A stretch of 64,000 bases of DNA from NCBI GenBank assembly GCA_947000775.1, contig CAMQGK010000038.1, positions 434,001 to 498,000 on the forward strand, read 5' to 3'. Below are positions 24,277-35,735 of the stretch, one piece after another. A program made the position numbers and the translations under genes. Each line of letters opens with the position of its first letter. Position 1 is the first letter of the stretch. Source of the stretch: Pterois miles. Taxonomy: Eukaryota; Chordata; Actinopteri; Perciformes; Scorpaenidae. The notes under the pieces were generated by a model. That model searched no databases. It was not told the origin of the DNA and worked only from the letters and a program-made list of their open reading frames with translations.

Positions 24277-26439
24277 GTATAGTATGTCGAAATTTTTCGA
24301 TGAAAACGTCAAATTTTTTTGATATTGAAAAAAATCATGAAAACGGTCGTATTATAGCATGTAAAATGAATCTATGGTGGAAAAAAGTCATTTCGTGAAA
24401 TGTTGGAAAATTTCAAAAAAAAAAAAACGTCATGGTATAGTATGTCGAAATTTTTCGATGAAAACGTCAAATTTTTTGATGTTGATAAAAATCATGAAAA
24501 GGGTCGTATTATAGCATGTAAAATGATTCTATGGTGTAAAAAAGTCATTTCGTGAAATGTTGGAAAATTAAAAAAAAAAAAAAACGGCATAGTATAGTAT
24601 GTCAAAATTTTTCGATGAAAACATCAGATTTTTTTGATGTTGAAAAAAACATGAAAACGGTCGTATTATAGCATATAAAATGATTCTATGGTGGAAAAAA
24701 GTCATTTCGTGAAATGTTGGAAAATTTTACCAAAAAAAAAAGTCATAGTATAGTATGTCGAAATTTTTCGATGAAAACGTCAAATTTTTTTGATATTGAA
24801 AAAAATCATGAAAACGGTCGTATTATAGCATGTAAAATGAATCTATGGTGGAAAAAAGTCATTTCGTGAAATGTTGGAAAATTTTACAAAAAAAGTCATA
24901 GTATAGTATGTCGAAATTTTTCGATGAAAACGTCAAATTTTTTTGATGTTGAAAAAAATCATGAAAACGGTCGTATTATAGCATATAAAATGATTCTATG
25001 GTGTAAAAAAGTCATTTCGTGAAATGTTGGAAAATTAAAAAAAAAAAAAAAAACGGCATAGTATAGTATGTCAAAATTTTTCGATGAAAACGTCAGATTT
25101 TTTTAATGTTGAAAAAAATCATGAAAACGGTCGTATTATAGCATATAAAATGATTCTATGGTGGAAAAAAGTCATTTCGTGAAATGTTGGAAAATTTAAA
25201 AAAAAAAAAAAACGCATAGTATAGTATGTCAAAATTTTTCGATGAAAACGTCAAATTTATTTGATGTTGAAAAAAAATCATGAAAAAAGTCATTATAGCA
25301 TGTAAAATGATTTTATGGTGGAAAAAAAGTCATTTTGTGAAATGTTGGAAAATTTTACAAAAAAAATGTCATAGTATAGTATGTCGAAATTTTTCGATGA
25401 AAACGTCAAATTTTTTTGATGTTGAAAAAAATCATGAAAACGGTCATATTATAGCATATAAAATGATTCTATGGTGGAAAAAAGTCATTTCGTGAAATGT
25501 TGGAAAATTTTACAAAAAAAATCGTCATAGTATAGTATGTCAAAATTTTTCGATGAAAACGTCAAATTTTTTTGATGTTGAAAAAAATCATGAAAACGGT
25601 CGTATTATAGCATATAAAATGATTCTATGGTGGAAAAAAGTCATTTCGTGAAATGTTGGAAAATTTTACAAAAAAAAAAGAAAAAAAAAGTCATAGTATA
25701 GTATGTCGAAATTTTTCGATGAAAACGTCAAATTTTTTTGATGTTGAAAAAAATCATGAAAACGGTCGTATTATAGCATGTAAAATGATTCTATGGTGGA
25801 AAAAAAGTAATTTTATGAAATGTTGGAAAATTTTACAAAAAAATGTCATAGTATAGTATGTCGAAAATTTTACGATGAAAAACACCTCAAATTTTTTTGA
25901 TGTTGAAAAAAAATCATGAAAAAAGTCATATAGCATGTACAATGATTCTATGGTGGAAAAAAAGTCATTTCGTGAAATGTTGGAAAATTTTTCCAAAAAA
26001 AAAAAAAAACATCATAGTATAGTGTGTCGAAATTGTTCGATGAAAACGTCAAATTTTTTTGATGTTGAAAAAAATAATGAAAACGGTCTTATTATAACAT
26101 ATAAAATGATTCTATGGTGGAAAAAAAGTCATTTAGTGAAATGTTGGAAAATTTTACAAAAAAAAAAAACGTCATAGTATAGTATGTCGAAATTTTTCGA
26201 TGAAAACGTCAAATTTTTTTGATGCTGAAAAAAATCATGAAAACGGTCGTATTATAGCATATAAAATGATTCTATGGTGGAAAAAAGTCATTTCGTGAAA
26301 TGTTGGAAAATTTTACAAAAAAAAAAGAAGTCATAGTATAGTATGTCGAAATTTTTGATGAAAAGTCAAATTTTTTTATGTTGAAAAAAATCAAAGGTGT
26401 ATTATAGCATGTAAAATGATTTATGGTGGAAAAAAAGTA

Positions 26440-26560
26440 ATTTTAGAAAAGAAAGAAAAGAAAGATATTCCTTTATTAGTCCCACAGTGGGGAAATTCAG
26501 ATTTCACTCTGTTGTTCACACAGTACAGTTCACACAGTACATATACATGTCAATACATTA
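26440..26560 (-). repeat. SINE/LINE tail fragment inside the satellite
   Basis: (AAAGA)n then TATTCCTTTATTAGTCCC and ACAGTGGGGAAATTCAG, then CACACAGTACA repeats. It is the reverse complement of the tail seen at 15596-15660 and 41335-41362. Short and 5'-truncated. Confidence 0.65.
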
Positions 26561-29500
26561 TCAAATGTTGAAAAATTTTACAAAAAAATGTCATAGTATA
26601 GTATGTCGAAAATTTTACGAAAAACACCTCAAATTTTTGTATGTTGAAAAAAATCATTAAAAAAGTCATATAGCATGTAAAATGAATCTATGTTGGAAAA
26701 AAGTCATTTCGTGAAATGTTGGAAAGTTTTACAAAAAAAAAAGGCATAGTATGGTATGTCAAAATTTTTCGATGAAAACGTCAGATTTTTTTAATGTTGA
26801 AAAAAACATGAAAACGGTCGTATTATAGCATGTAAAATGATTATATGGTAGAAAAAAGTCATTTCGTGAAATGTTGGAAAATTTTACAAAAAAAAACGTC
26901 ACAGTATAGTATGTCAAAATTTTTCGATGAAAACGTCAAATTTTTTTGATGTTGAAAAAAATCATGAAAACGGTCGTATTATAGCATATAAAATGATTCT
27001 ATGGTGGAAAAAAGTCATTTCGTGAAATGTTGGAAAATTTTACAAAAAAAAAAAAAAAAAAACGTCATAGTATAGTATGTCGAAATTTTTCGATGAAAAC
27101 GTCAAATTTTTTTGATGTTGAAAAAAATCATGAAAACGGTCGTATTATAGCATGTAAAATGATTCTATGGTGGAAAAAAAGTAATTTTATCAAATGTTGA
27201 AAAATTTTACAAAAAAATGTCATAGTATAGTATGTCGAAAATTTTACGAAAAACACCTCAAATTTTTGTATGTTGAAAAAAATCATGAAAAAAGTCATAT
27301 AGCATGTAAAATGAATCTATGTTGGAAAAAAGTCATTTCGTGAAATGTTGGAAAGTTTTACAAAAAAAAAGGCATAGTATAGTATGTCAAAATTTTTCGA
27401 TGAAAACGTCAGATTTTTTAATGTTGAAAAAAAACATGAAAACGGTTGTATTATAGCATGTAAAATGATTATATGGTAGAAAAAAGTCATTTCGTGAAAT
27501 GTTGGAAAATTTTACAAAAAAACGTCACAGTATAGTATGTCAAAATTTTTCGATGAAAACGTCAAATTTTTTTGATGTTGAAAAAAATCATGAAAACGGT
27601 CGTATTATAGCATATAAAATGATTCTATGGTGGAAAAAAGTCATTTCGTGAAATGTTGGAAAATTTTACAAAAAAAAAAAAAAAAGTCATAGTATAGTAT
27701 GTCGAAATTTTTCGATGAAAACGTCAAATTTTTTTGATGTTGAAAAAAATCATGAAAACGGTCGTATTATAGCATGTAAAATGATTCTATGGTGGAAAAA
27801 AAGTAATTTTATCAAATGTTGAAAAATTTTACAAAAAATGTGATAGTATAGTATGTCGAAAATTTTACGAAAAACTCCTCAAATTTTTTTATGTTGAAAA
27901 AAATCATGAAAAAAGTCATATAGCATGTAAAATGAATCTATGTTGGAAAAAAGTCATTTCGTGAAATGTTAGAAAGTTTTACAAAAAAAAAAGGCATAGT
28001 ATGGTATGTCAAAATTTTTCGATGAAAACGTCAGATTTTTTTAATGTTGAAAAAAAACATGAAAACGGTCGTATTATAGCATGTAAAATGATTATATGGT
28101 AGAAAAAAGTCATTTCGTGAAATGTTGGAAAATTTTACAAAAAAAAAACGTCATAGTATAGTATGTCGAAATTTTTCAATGGAAACATCAAATTTTTTTG
28201 ATGTTGAAAAAAATCATGAAAACGGTTGTATTATAGCATGTAAAATGATTCTATGGTGGAAAAAAGTCATTTCGTGAAATGTTAGAAAATTTTACAAAAA
28301 AAAACGTCATAGTATAGTATGTCAAAATTTTTCGATGAAAACGTCAAATTTTTTTGATGTTGAAAAAAATCATGAAAACGGTCGTATTATAGCATATAAA
28401 ATGATTCTATGGTGGAAAAAAGTCATTTCGTGAAATGTTGGAAAATTTTACAAAAAAAAAAAAAAAAAAAAGTCATAGTATAGTATGTCGAAATTTTTCG
28501 ATGAAAACGTCAAATTTTTTTGATGTTGAAAAAAATCATGAAAACGGTCGTATTATAGCATGTAAAATGATTCTATGGTGGAAAAAAAGTAATTTTATCA
28601 AATGTTGAAAAATTTTACAAAAAAATGTCATAGTATAGTATGTCGAAAATTTTACGAAAAACTCCTCAAATTTTTGTATGTTGAAAAAAATCATGAAAAA
28701 AGTCATATAGCATGTAAAATGAATCTATGTTGGAAAAAAGTCATTTCGTGAAATGTTGGAAAGTTTTACAAAAAAAAAGGCATAGTATGGTATGTCAAAA
28801 TTTTTCGATGAAAACGTCAGATTTTTTTAATGTTGAAAAAAAACATGAAAACGGTCGTATTATAGCATGTAAAATGATTATATGGTAGAAAAAAGTCATT
28901 TCGTGAAATGTTGGAAAATTTTAAAAAAAAAAAACGTCATAGTCTAGTATGTCGAAATTTTTCAATGGAAACATCAAATTTTTTTGATGTTGAAAAAAAT
29001 CATGAAAACGGTCGTATTATAGCATATAAAATGATTCTATGGTGGAAAAAAGTAATTATGTGACATATTGGAAAATTTTAAAAAAAAAAAGTCATAATAT
29101 AGTATGTCAAAATTTTTCGATGAAAACGTCAAATTTTTTTGATGTTGAAAAAAATCATGAAAACGGTTGTATTATAGCATGTAAAATGATTCTGTGGTGG
29201 AAAAAAGTCATTTCGTGAAATGTTGGAAAATTTTACAAAAAAAACGTCACAGTATAGCTTGTCAAAATTTTTCAATGAAAACGTCAAATTTTTTTGATGT
29301 TGAAAAAAATCATGAAAACGGTTGTATAATAGCATATAAAATGATTCTATGGTGGAAAAAAGTCATTTCGTGAAATGTTGGAAAATTTTACAAAGAAAAT
29401 GTCATTGTATAGTATGTCCAAAATTTCATGATAAAAACGTCAAATTTTTGTTTGTTGAAATAATCATGAAAACAGTCATATTATATAGCATGTAAAATGA

Positions 29501-29724
29501 ATTATGGTGGAAAGAAGTCATTTTATCGAATGTTGAAAAATTTTGCAAAAAAAAGTCATAGTAAATAATGTCGAAAATTCTACGAAAAACACCTCAAATT
29601 TGTGTATGTTGAAAAAAATAATGAAACCGGTCGTATTATAGTATGTAAAATGACTCTATGGTGGAAAAAAGTCATTTCATGAAATGTTGGAAAATTTTAC
29701 AAAAAAAAACGTCATAGCATAGTA

Positions 29725-30476
29725 CACGTGTCAAACTCAAGGCCCGCGGGCCAAATCCGGCCCGCCACCTCACTTTATGTGGCCCGCGAGGGCTTGCAAA
29801 GAATATAGAATGAATATCATTCAGTTCTATGCCGCTTCACAGAAGTACTGTATCTTTAAACTGCATATCCCACAATGCATCTCGATTTTGTGACATGCGC
29901 ACTGTAGCGTCTCAGTATCAGCAGTTTCCAGCAACAGCGCTGTGACGCCTACTTAGCGACATAGTCGCTATATTTAGCCAGTTTTCAGACCCCTCTAGCG
30001 AGTCTTTCAAAAAAGAAATTAGGGACAAATCTAACGAGTTATTCTGGTGTTATGGAGAAAGCAGGTATCGTTCTTCCTCTTCTCAATGAGCAGCGGGTGC
30101 TGCTGTGGACCCCTCCCTGGTCCCAAAGCTCTCATAGGGGGCCCGGTTCTCGTCAGCAGTCCCTCCTAGCTGCAGTCAGAGCTGTTCACCCCTCCGCATC
30201 CAGACTGAATGAATCCCGCCTGCACAAAGTCGCCGCTGACTGATGTAAATGTACAATTCTGGGAATCAAGACCTGAATTTTAGAAAAAGTAACTTTTTGT
30301 CTTCAGAGCTAGTTATTAAATATATTATTACTAAAACTAATACTAATCAAATTCAGAGGCAATTTTATAATATGATCTAGAGGAGATATATTTATATAGT
30401 CTTACAGTTAAAACCGGCCCTTTGAGGGGAACCATGATGCTGATATGGCCCGGGATGAAAATGAGTTTGACGCCCG
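29725..30476 (+). mobile_element. Non-autonomous hAT-type element, copy 2
   Basis: Near-identical over its length to the copy at 14727-15480, in the same orientation, with CACGTGTCAAACTCA at the left. The right end, TGAGTTTGACGCCCG, has lost a few bases. Flanks are GCATAGTA (29717-29724) and TTATAGTA (30477-30484), imperfect versions of the 8-bp duplication. The 63-codon stretch from 30052 (MEKAGIVLPLLNEQRVLLW onward) is preserved. Confidence 0.82.
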
Positions 30477-30591
30477 TTATAGTATGTCGAAATTTTTTTG
30501 ATGTTGAAAAAAATCATGAAAACGGTCGTATTATAGCATGTAAAATGATTCTATGGTGGAAAAAAGTCATTTCGTGAAACGTTGGAAACTT

Positions 30592-31295
30592 CTTCATCTT
30601 CATCTTCAACCGCTTATCCGGGGACGGGTCGCGGGGGCAACAGATCCAGCAGGGGACCCCAAACTTCCCTTTCCCGGGCCACATTAACCAGCTCTGACTG
30701 GGGGATCCCGAGGCGTTCCCAGGCCAGTGTGGAGATATAATCTCTCCATCTAGTCCTGGGTCGTCCCCGGGGTCTCCTCCCAGCTGGTCGTGCCTGGAAC
30801 ACCTCCCTAGGGAGGCGCCCAAGAGGCATCCTTACCAGATGCCCGAACCACCTCAACTGGCTCCTTTCAATGCAAAGGAGCAGCGGCTCTACTCCGAGTC
30901 CCTCACGGATGACCGAGCTTCTCACCTTATCTCTAAGGGAGAGGCAAGCCACCCTCCTGAGAAAACCCATTTCGGCCGCTTGTACTCGCGATCTAGTTCT
31001 TTCGGTCATGACCCAGCCCTCATGACCATAGGTGAGAGTAGGCACGAAGATTGACCGGTAGATAGAGAGCTTTGCCTTCCGGCTCAACTCTCTCTTCGTC
31101 ACAACGGTGCGGTACAGCGACTGCAATACTGCCCCCGCTGCTCCGATTCTCCGGCCAATCTCATGTTCCATTGTTCCCTCACTCGTGAACAAGACCCCGA
31201 GGTACTTGAACTCCTTCACTTGGGGTAAAGACTCATTCCCTACCTGGAGTAGAAAATCCATCGGTTTCCTGCTGAGAACCATGGCCTCCGATTTC
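30592..31295 (-). mobile_element. 5'-truncated non-LTR retrotransposon (RTE-like) with reverse-transcriptase C-terminus
   Basis: A 704-bp insertion flanked by a 12-bp duplication CGTTGGAAACTT at 30580-30591 and 31296-31307. On the minus strand an uninterrupted frame of about 220 codons reads as the end of a fish LINE polyprotein (EFKYLGVLFTSEG, LTYGHEGWVMTERTRSRVQA, RWFGHLVRMP, RGRPRTRWRDYI). The 3' tail is GGATAAGCGGTTGAAGATG plus (GAA/GAT)n. The truncated 5' side and the duplication are the signature of target-primed insertion. The RTE/Rex3 assignment is my best guess. Confidence 0.82.
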
Positions 31296-31616
31296 CGTTG
31301 GAAACTTTTACAAAGAAAACGTCATAGTATAGTATGTCCAAAATTTTATGATAAAAACGTCAAATTTTTGTATGTTGAAAAAATCATGAAAACAGTCATA
31401 TTATATAGCATGTAAAATGAATTATGGTGGAAAAAAGTCATTTTATCGAATGTTGAAAAGTTTTGCAAAAAAAAGTCATAGTATAGTATGTCGAAAATTT
31501 TATGAAAAATACATCAAATTTTTGTATGTTGAAAAAAATCATGAAAACGGTCATATTATAGATGTAAAATGATTCTATGGTGGAAAAAAATAATTTCAAG
31601 AAAAGTTGGAAAAATT

Positions 31617-31906
31617 TAAAAAAAAAAAAAAATAAAAAAGAATGTAAAAATTTTTAGAAAAAAAAAAAAAAATTTTTTAAATATAAAAAAAAAAAAAAAA
31701 AGGATAAAAAAAAAAAAAAAAAAAGAATTAAGGAGGAAAAAAGATATTTAAAGAAAAAATAAAAAAAAAAAAAAAAAAAAAGTAAAAATAAAATAAAAAA
31801 AAAAATAAAAAAAAAAAAAATAAAATTTTTAAATAAAAAAAAATAAAAAAAATGTCCCCCCCCACCCAAAAAAAAAAAAAACCAAGCAAAAAAAAAAGAA
31901 TTGAAG

Positions 31907-31997
<91 letters not shown>

Positions 31998-32002
31998 AAA
32001 AA

Positions 32003-32034
<32 letters not shown>

Positions 32035-32158
32035 TAAAAAAAAAAAAATAAATATAAAAATATAATCAAATAAAAAAGAGACTTAAAGAGAAAAAAAATG
32101 AAGAAGAAAAAAGAGAAGAAGAAAAAAAAAAATAAAAAAAAAAAAATAAAAAAAAAAA

Positions 32159-32203
<45 letters not shown>

Positions 32204-32245
32204 AAAAAAAAAAAATAAAAAAAAAAAAAAAAATAAAATAAAAAA

Positions 32246-32311
<66 letters not shown>

Positions 32312-32322
32312 AAAAAAAGTCG
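31617..32322. repeat. 0.7-kb A-rich low-complexity block
   Basis: Almost pure A with scattered T and G and one CCCCCCCC run at 31856-31863. There is no periodic unit, unlike the satellite on both sides. Frames rich in F or K here have no meaning. It may be a decayed or expanded oligo-A run of the satellite, or poor consensus sequence. Confidence 0.85.
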
Positions 32323-33290
32323 TATTATTACAAGTCTTTAAAAAGTCAACGTATAGTATGTTGAAAAAGTCATACTATAGTATGTCGAAAAAAGTGCTAA
32401 AAAAAGTCAAAGTATAGTATGTCGAAAAAAGTGATAAAAAAGTCATAGTATATAATGTCAAAGAAAGAGATCAAAAAGCAATAGTATAGCATGTCGAAAA
32501 AAGCAACAGTACAGTATGTCGAAGAAAGTGATAAAAAATTCAAAGTATATTATGTCGAAAAAAGTGTTAAAAATTGTCAACGTATAGCACGTCGAAAGAA
32601 TCATAGTGTGTCCAACAAATTTATAAAAAAGTCACAGTATATAATGTCAAAGAACGTGATCAAAAGCAATAGTATAGCATGTCGAAAAAAAGTGATAAAA
32701 AAGTCAACGTATAGTATGTCGAAAAAAAAGTCATTGTATAGTATGTCGAAAAAAGTCAACGTATAGTATGTCGAAAAAAGTCAACGTATAGTATGTCGAA
32801 AAAAGTCAACGTATAGTATGTCGAAAAAAGTCAACGTATAGTATGTCGAAAAAAGTGATAAAAAAGTCACTGTATCTTACGTCAAAGAAAGTGATCAAAA
32901 AGCAATAGTATGCATGTCGAAAAAAGCAACAGTACAGTATGTCGAAGAAAGTGCTAAAAAAGTCAAAGTATATTATGTCGAAAAAAGCCAACGTATAGTA
33001 TGTCGACAAAAGTGTTAAAAATTGTTAACGTATAGCATGTCGAAAAAATCATAGTAGTGTATCAAAAAAAATTATAAAAAAGTCACAGTATATAATGTCA
33101 AAGAACGTGATCAAAAGCAATAGTATAGCATGTCGAAAAAAGCAACAGTACAGTATGTCGAAAAAAGTGATTAAAAAAAAGTCAATGTCAAAAAAAGTTT
33201 AAAAAGTCATCAAACTTTTTTTTGGTATTTTATGCCAAAAAAGTCATAAAACAGTCATAGTATAGTATGTCAAAAATATATAATTAAAAT
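32323..33290 (+). repeat. Satellite block 4: simple ~36-bp monomers
   Basis: Diverged copies of GTCAACGTATAGTATGTCG plus AAAAAAGTGATAAAAAA (36 bp), the reverse complement of block 1 units. At about 32703-32860 the unit is shortened to 25 bp and repeated six times nearly identically. The block fades into unique sequence near 33290. Confidence 0.9.
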
Positions 33291-34184
33291 AAAAAATCAT
33301 ATCGTTCCACTTCCACCATCCGAGACAGAGCAGCTGTCGTGGAGCTTGTTAACATTTCAGTAAGTTTCTCCTGGGTATTTCAGTCATGTTCGTCACATTC
33401 AGACTGGAAATTAGCACCGTCTTCAGCCCTTTCATGTGGATGATAATTTCAGGCAGCCTATTCTGTATGAATTCAAAACTGAGTTGATGTTGAGTTTGAC
33501 ATTTAATATATGGTTTTCAAGGACAAACAACACTGTTCTAGCCGAATGGGAGGTGGCGCTGAGGACACAAAAAGAGGTGGGCGTGACGAAAGCTTGTCGA
33601 GAGAGTGAGTAAGTAAGTGTGGAATGAAGGGAAGGAGGCCTGGATGTTTTGGTATAGTAGAAAGTCTGTAATCATGTTGAATGAGACAAACACATAGCTG
33701 TGCTTGTGCCAACCAGACAACATGACGTGTCTCTGCATGCTCCATACGTTTCTGCGGAAGAGTGGTGGAAACAGATGGCACACTGTCTGGAGCGTCAACA
33801 CTACTCCCACCACAAATGGATACAAAATGAATGATTCAGTATAAAGTGAATCAGAGAATAAATACTCATTTGCAACTGCCAATCAATGCAAGGATCAATA
33901 TCAGATATGCTAATGTCTGCTGTGCCTTCCTGGGTTTCAGGTGTGTGTCCAAGCCTATAATGTTAATGAATAATTCTCTATACGGCACGGCATGTCCTCT
34001 CTTTGTTATGCCCTTCGCACTCACACACACAAACACACACACACACAATCACCCCTATCCCACTATCACAGTCCACCAGCTGGCTGTCACCATGGTGACA
34101 AAGCCCGGCAGATGATGGACCCATGTGTGTGGTTTATTGCTTTTGTGTGCTGTTGGTTTAACAATCTTTTAATAATGCATAAAG

Positions 34185-34262
<78 letters not shown>

Positions 34263-35284
34263 CCCACATAGCCTCCGGGTTTTCTTGTCTGTATCCCAGA
34301 CAAAGAGACCAAATAAACAGAGATGAGAGATAGTCGTGTCGTATGGCATGTAATATACTGTTGGGCACAAATCCTCCAATTGTTTTTAGATTTTTTTCAT
34401 TTTACAGCAACGCTCTACACAACACTCCTGATAGCCTACAAAAGCAAAGCAAAGGGGGGAGTTGTACAGAAAAGGATGAACAGAAAAAGAGGGAATGGAT
34501 AAGAGGTGCTGAGGAGTGAGAGATGAGGGTGGGAATATAGGAGAGAGTGAAAAGAGGGAACAAAGGAGGAGCTGAAGAGGCAGAGAAGGAGCTGAATGGC
34601 CACACAGACTGTCCGCCACTCATTTTGCTACCAGTAGTCCCAAAAACAGTGCAGAGATAGAAAATCAGCATGCATTTTTCATTATACCGGATGGAAAACC
34701 GTATTGTAAATATGAAATATGATACAACAGTTCTATATGTAAAAAGAGATGTCAGAAATATTAAATTGTAAGGCAAGTCTATATTTCTCAGGTGAAACGA
34801 CAGGCTTGGACAAACATCATGACTGTGGAAGTAATTTTATAAACATCTGAATGCTTATATGTGAAATGTAACCACTACTGAATACTTAATGTGGACTTTT
34901 GAATGTATAGCATTGGATTGTTTTATTTGGAAATACATCTACCTGAATTCGCCAAGTGTGAATTCCCCTGTTTGCAATTTCCACAAGGTTTTGTATAATT
35001 TCTAAGAAAATAAAAAAAATTGGGGTTCAAAAATTCAGTCAAAAATCAGTGTTCAGGACTTCCTGTCGTTCATCTTAACTTCTCTGTCTTGTATCACATG
35101 ACTGACCCGAGAAGACAGAGGTGTGACTGATTCAGATTTGAAGGCTTATCCTTATGCCTATCTTAAGTGATGAATTTTGATATCTGAATTTTACTGGTAC
35201 GATTCAAATTAAACTCACTTAATCTTAAAATTTAAGTAAACTTAACCTTGTAATAATGTCAAATGTATTTAAATTTCAACATTG
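33291..35284. other. Non-coding DNA with (CA)n and (GT)n microsatellites
   Basis: No supported gene. Microsatellites lie at 34018-34047 (CA)n and 34188-34260 (GT)n. Long frames through them (T-H-T-H or V-C-V-C repeats) are artefacts. Confidence 0.6.
34188..34260. repeat. (GT)n microsatellite
   Basis: 73 bp of GT with a single interruption (TT) near 34219. Confidence 0.97.
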
Positions 35285-35735
35285 AAGGAACAGTGTGTAA
35301 CTTTTCAGGGATGTATTTGCAGAAATGGAATATAAAACTCTATATGACTGTTTTCATTCAGGTATATAACCTGAAAACCTGAAAGAATCGTTTTCATTAA
35401 CTTAAAGTCAGCCCTTCATATCTACATAGTAGTGGGTCCTCTTCATGGAGTCCACAGTGTTTCTACAGTAGGACAGAATGGAAAAACCAAACACTGCCTC
35501 TAGAGAGAGACCTTCACATTACTTGAAGGCCACCATAACTCTGCAACATGCTTGCCATGGTACCACCAGCTCCAATTTGTTATTATGATAAGGTTTTCAC
35601 TCGGTGGAAAGGAGCCCTTTCCAAGACTGTGGTAACGTGAGCCGTCGGACCAGCTGGACAGAGGGGGTACTCAGTTGGTTGCAATATGCAACCACACCAC
35701 TAGATGCTGAGAAATCCTATACACTGGTCCTTTAA
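35285..35735. mobile_element. MITE with short inverted repeats
   Basis: The left end AGGAACAGTGTGTAA and right end TACACTGGTCCTTTAAG are imperfect inverted repeats. The interior contains GGGTCCTCTTCATGGAGTCC and GGTTGCAATATGCAACCA, wording I recognise from a widespread teleost repeat. It has no coding capacity. Confidence 0.65.

Larger units (their letters stand above)
16440..31620 (+). repeat. Satellite block 3: ~155-bp tetrameric unit type C
   Basis: This is the main array. The unit measures 150-165 bp; the difference is mostly in one oligo-A run. Example 17850-18013: part 1 at 17850-17886 (starts GTCATAGTATAGTATGTCG), part 2 at 17887-17923 (GTCAAATTTTTTTGATGTTG), part 3 at 17924-17965 (GGTCGTATTATAGCATGTA), part 4 at 17966-18013 (GTCATTTTGTGAAATGTTGG and an A run). 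All four parts share a GTC start and an ATGTnGAAA/ATGTnGGAAA word, so the unit is a four-part higher-order repeat. Copies are very similar. Frames such as MVEKSHFVKCWKILPKKK are by-products. Confidence 0.93.

Noticed and set aside
17004..29335. Recurrent short frames such as MVEKSHFVKCWKILPKKK and related KTSNFFDVEKNHENG wording, on both strands
   Set aside because: They repeat with the 155-bp satellite period, have no start context or splice logic and simply translate the unit. Not protein-coding.
31654..32069. Frames of poly-F/poly-L on the minus strand
   Set aside because: They are translations of the A-rich block.
11937..33290. CRISPR-like array of regular repeats
   Set aside because: Units are directly tandem with no unique spacers of constant size, no cas genes exist, and the DNA is eukaryotic.
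11937..33290. Firm call of a centromere
   Set aside because: The layered repeat is suggestive, but one 21-kb interstitial array between active genes is not enough; no chromatin or cytological data can be seen here.
34087..34368. Frames of T-H or V-C repeats at the microsatellites (also 38305-38517 and 46608-46847)
   Set aside because: Products of CA/GT repeats.
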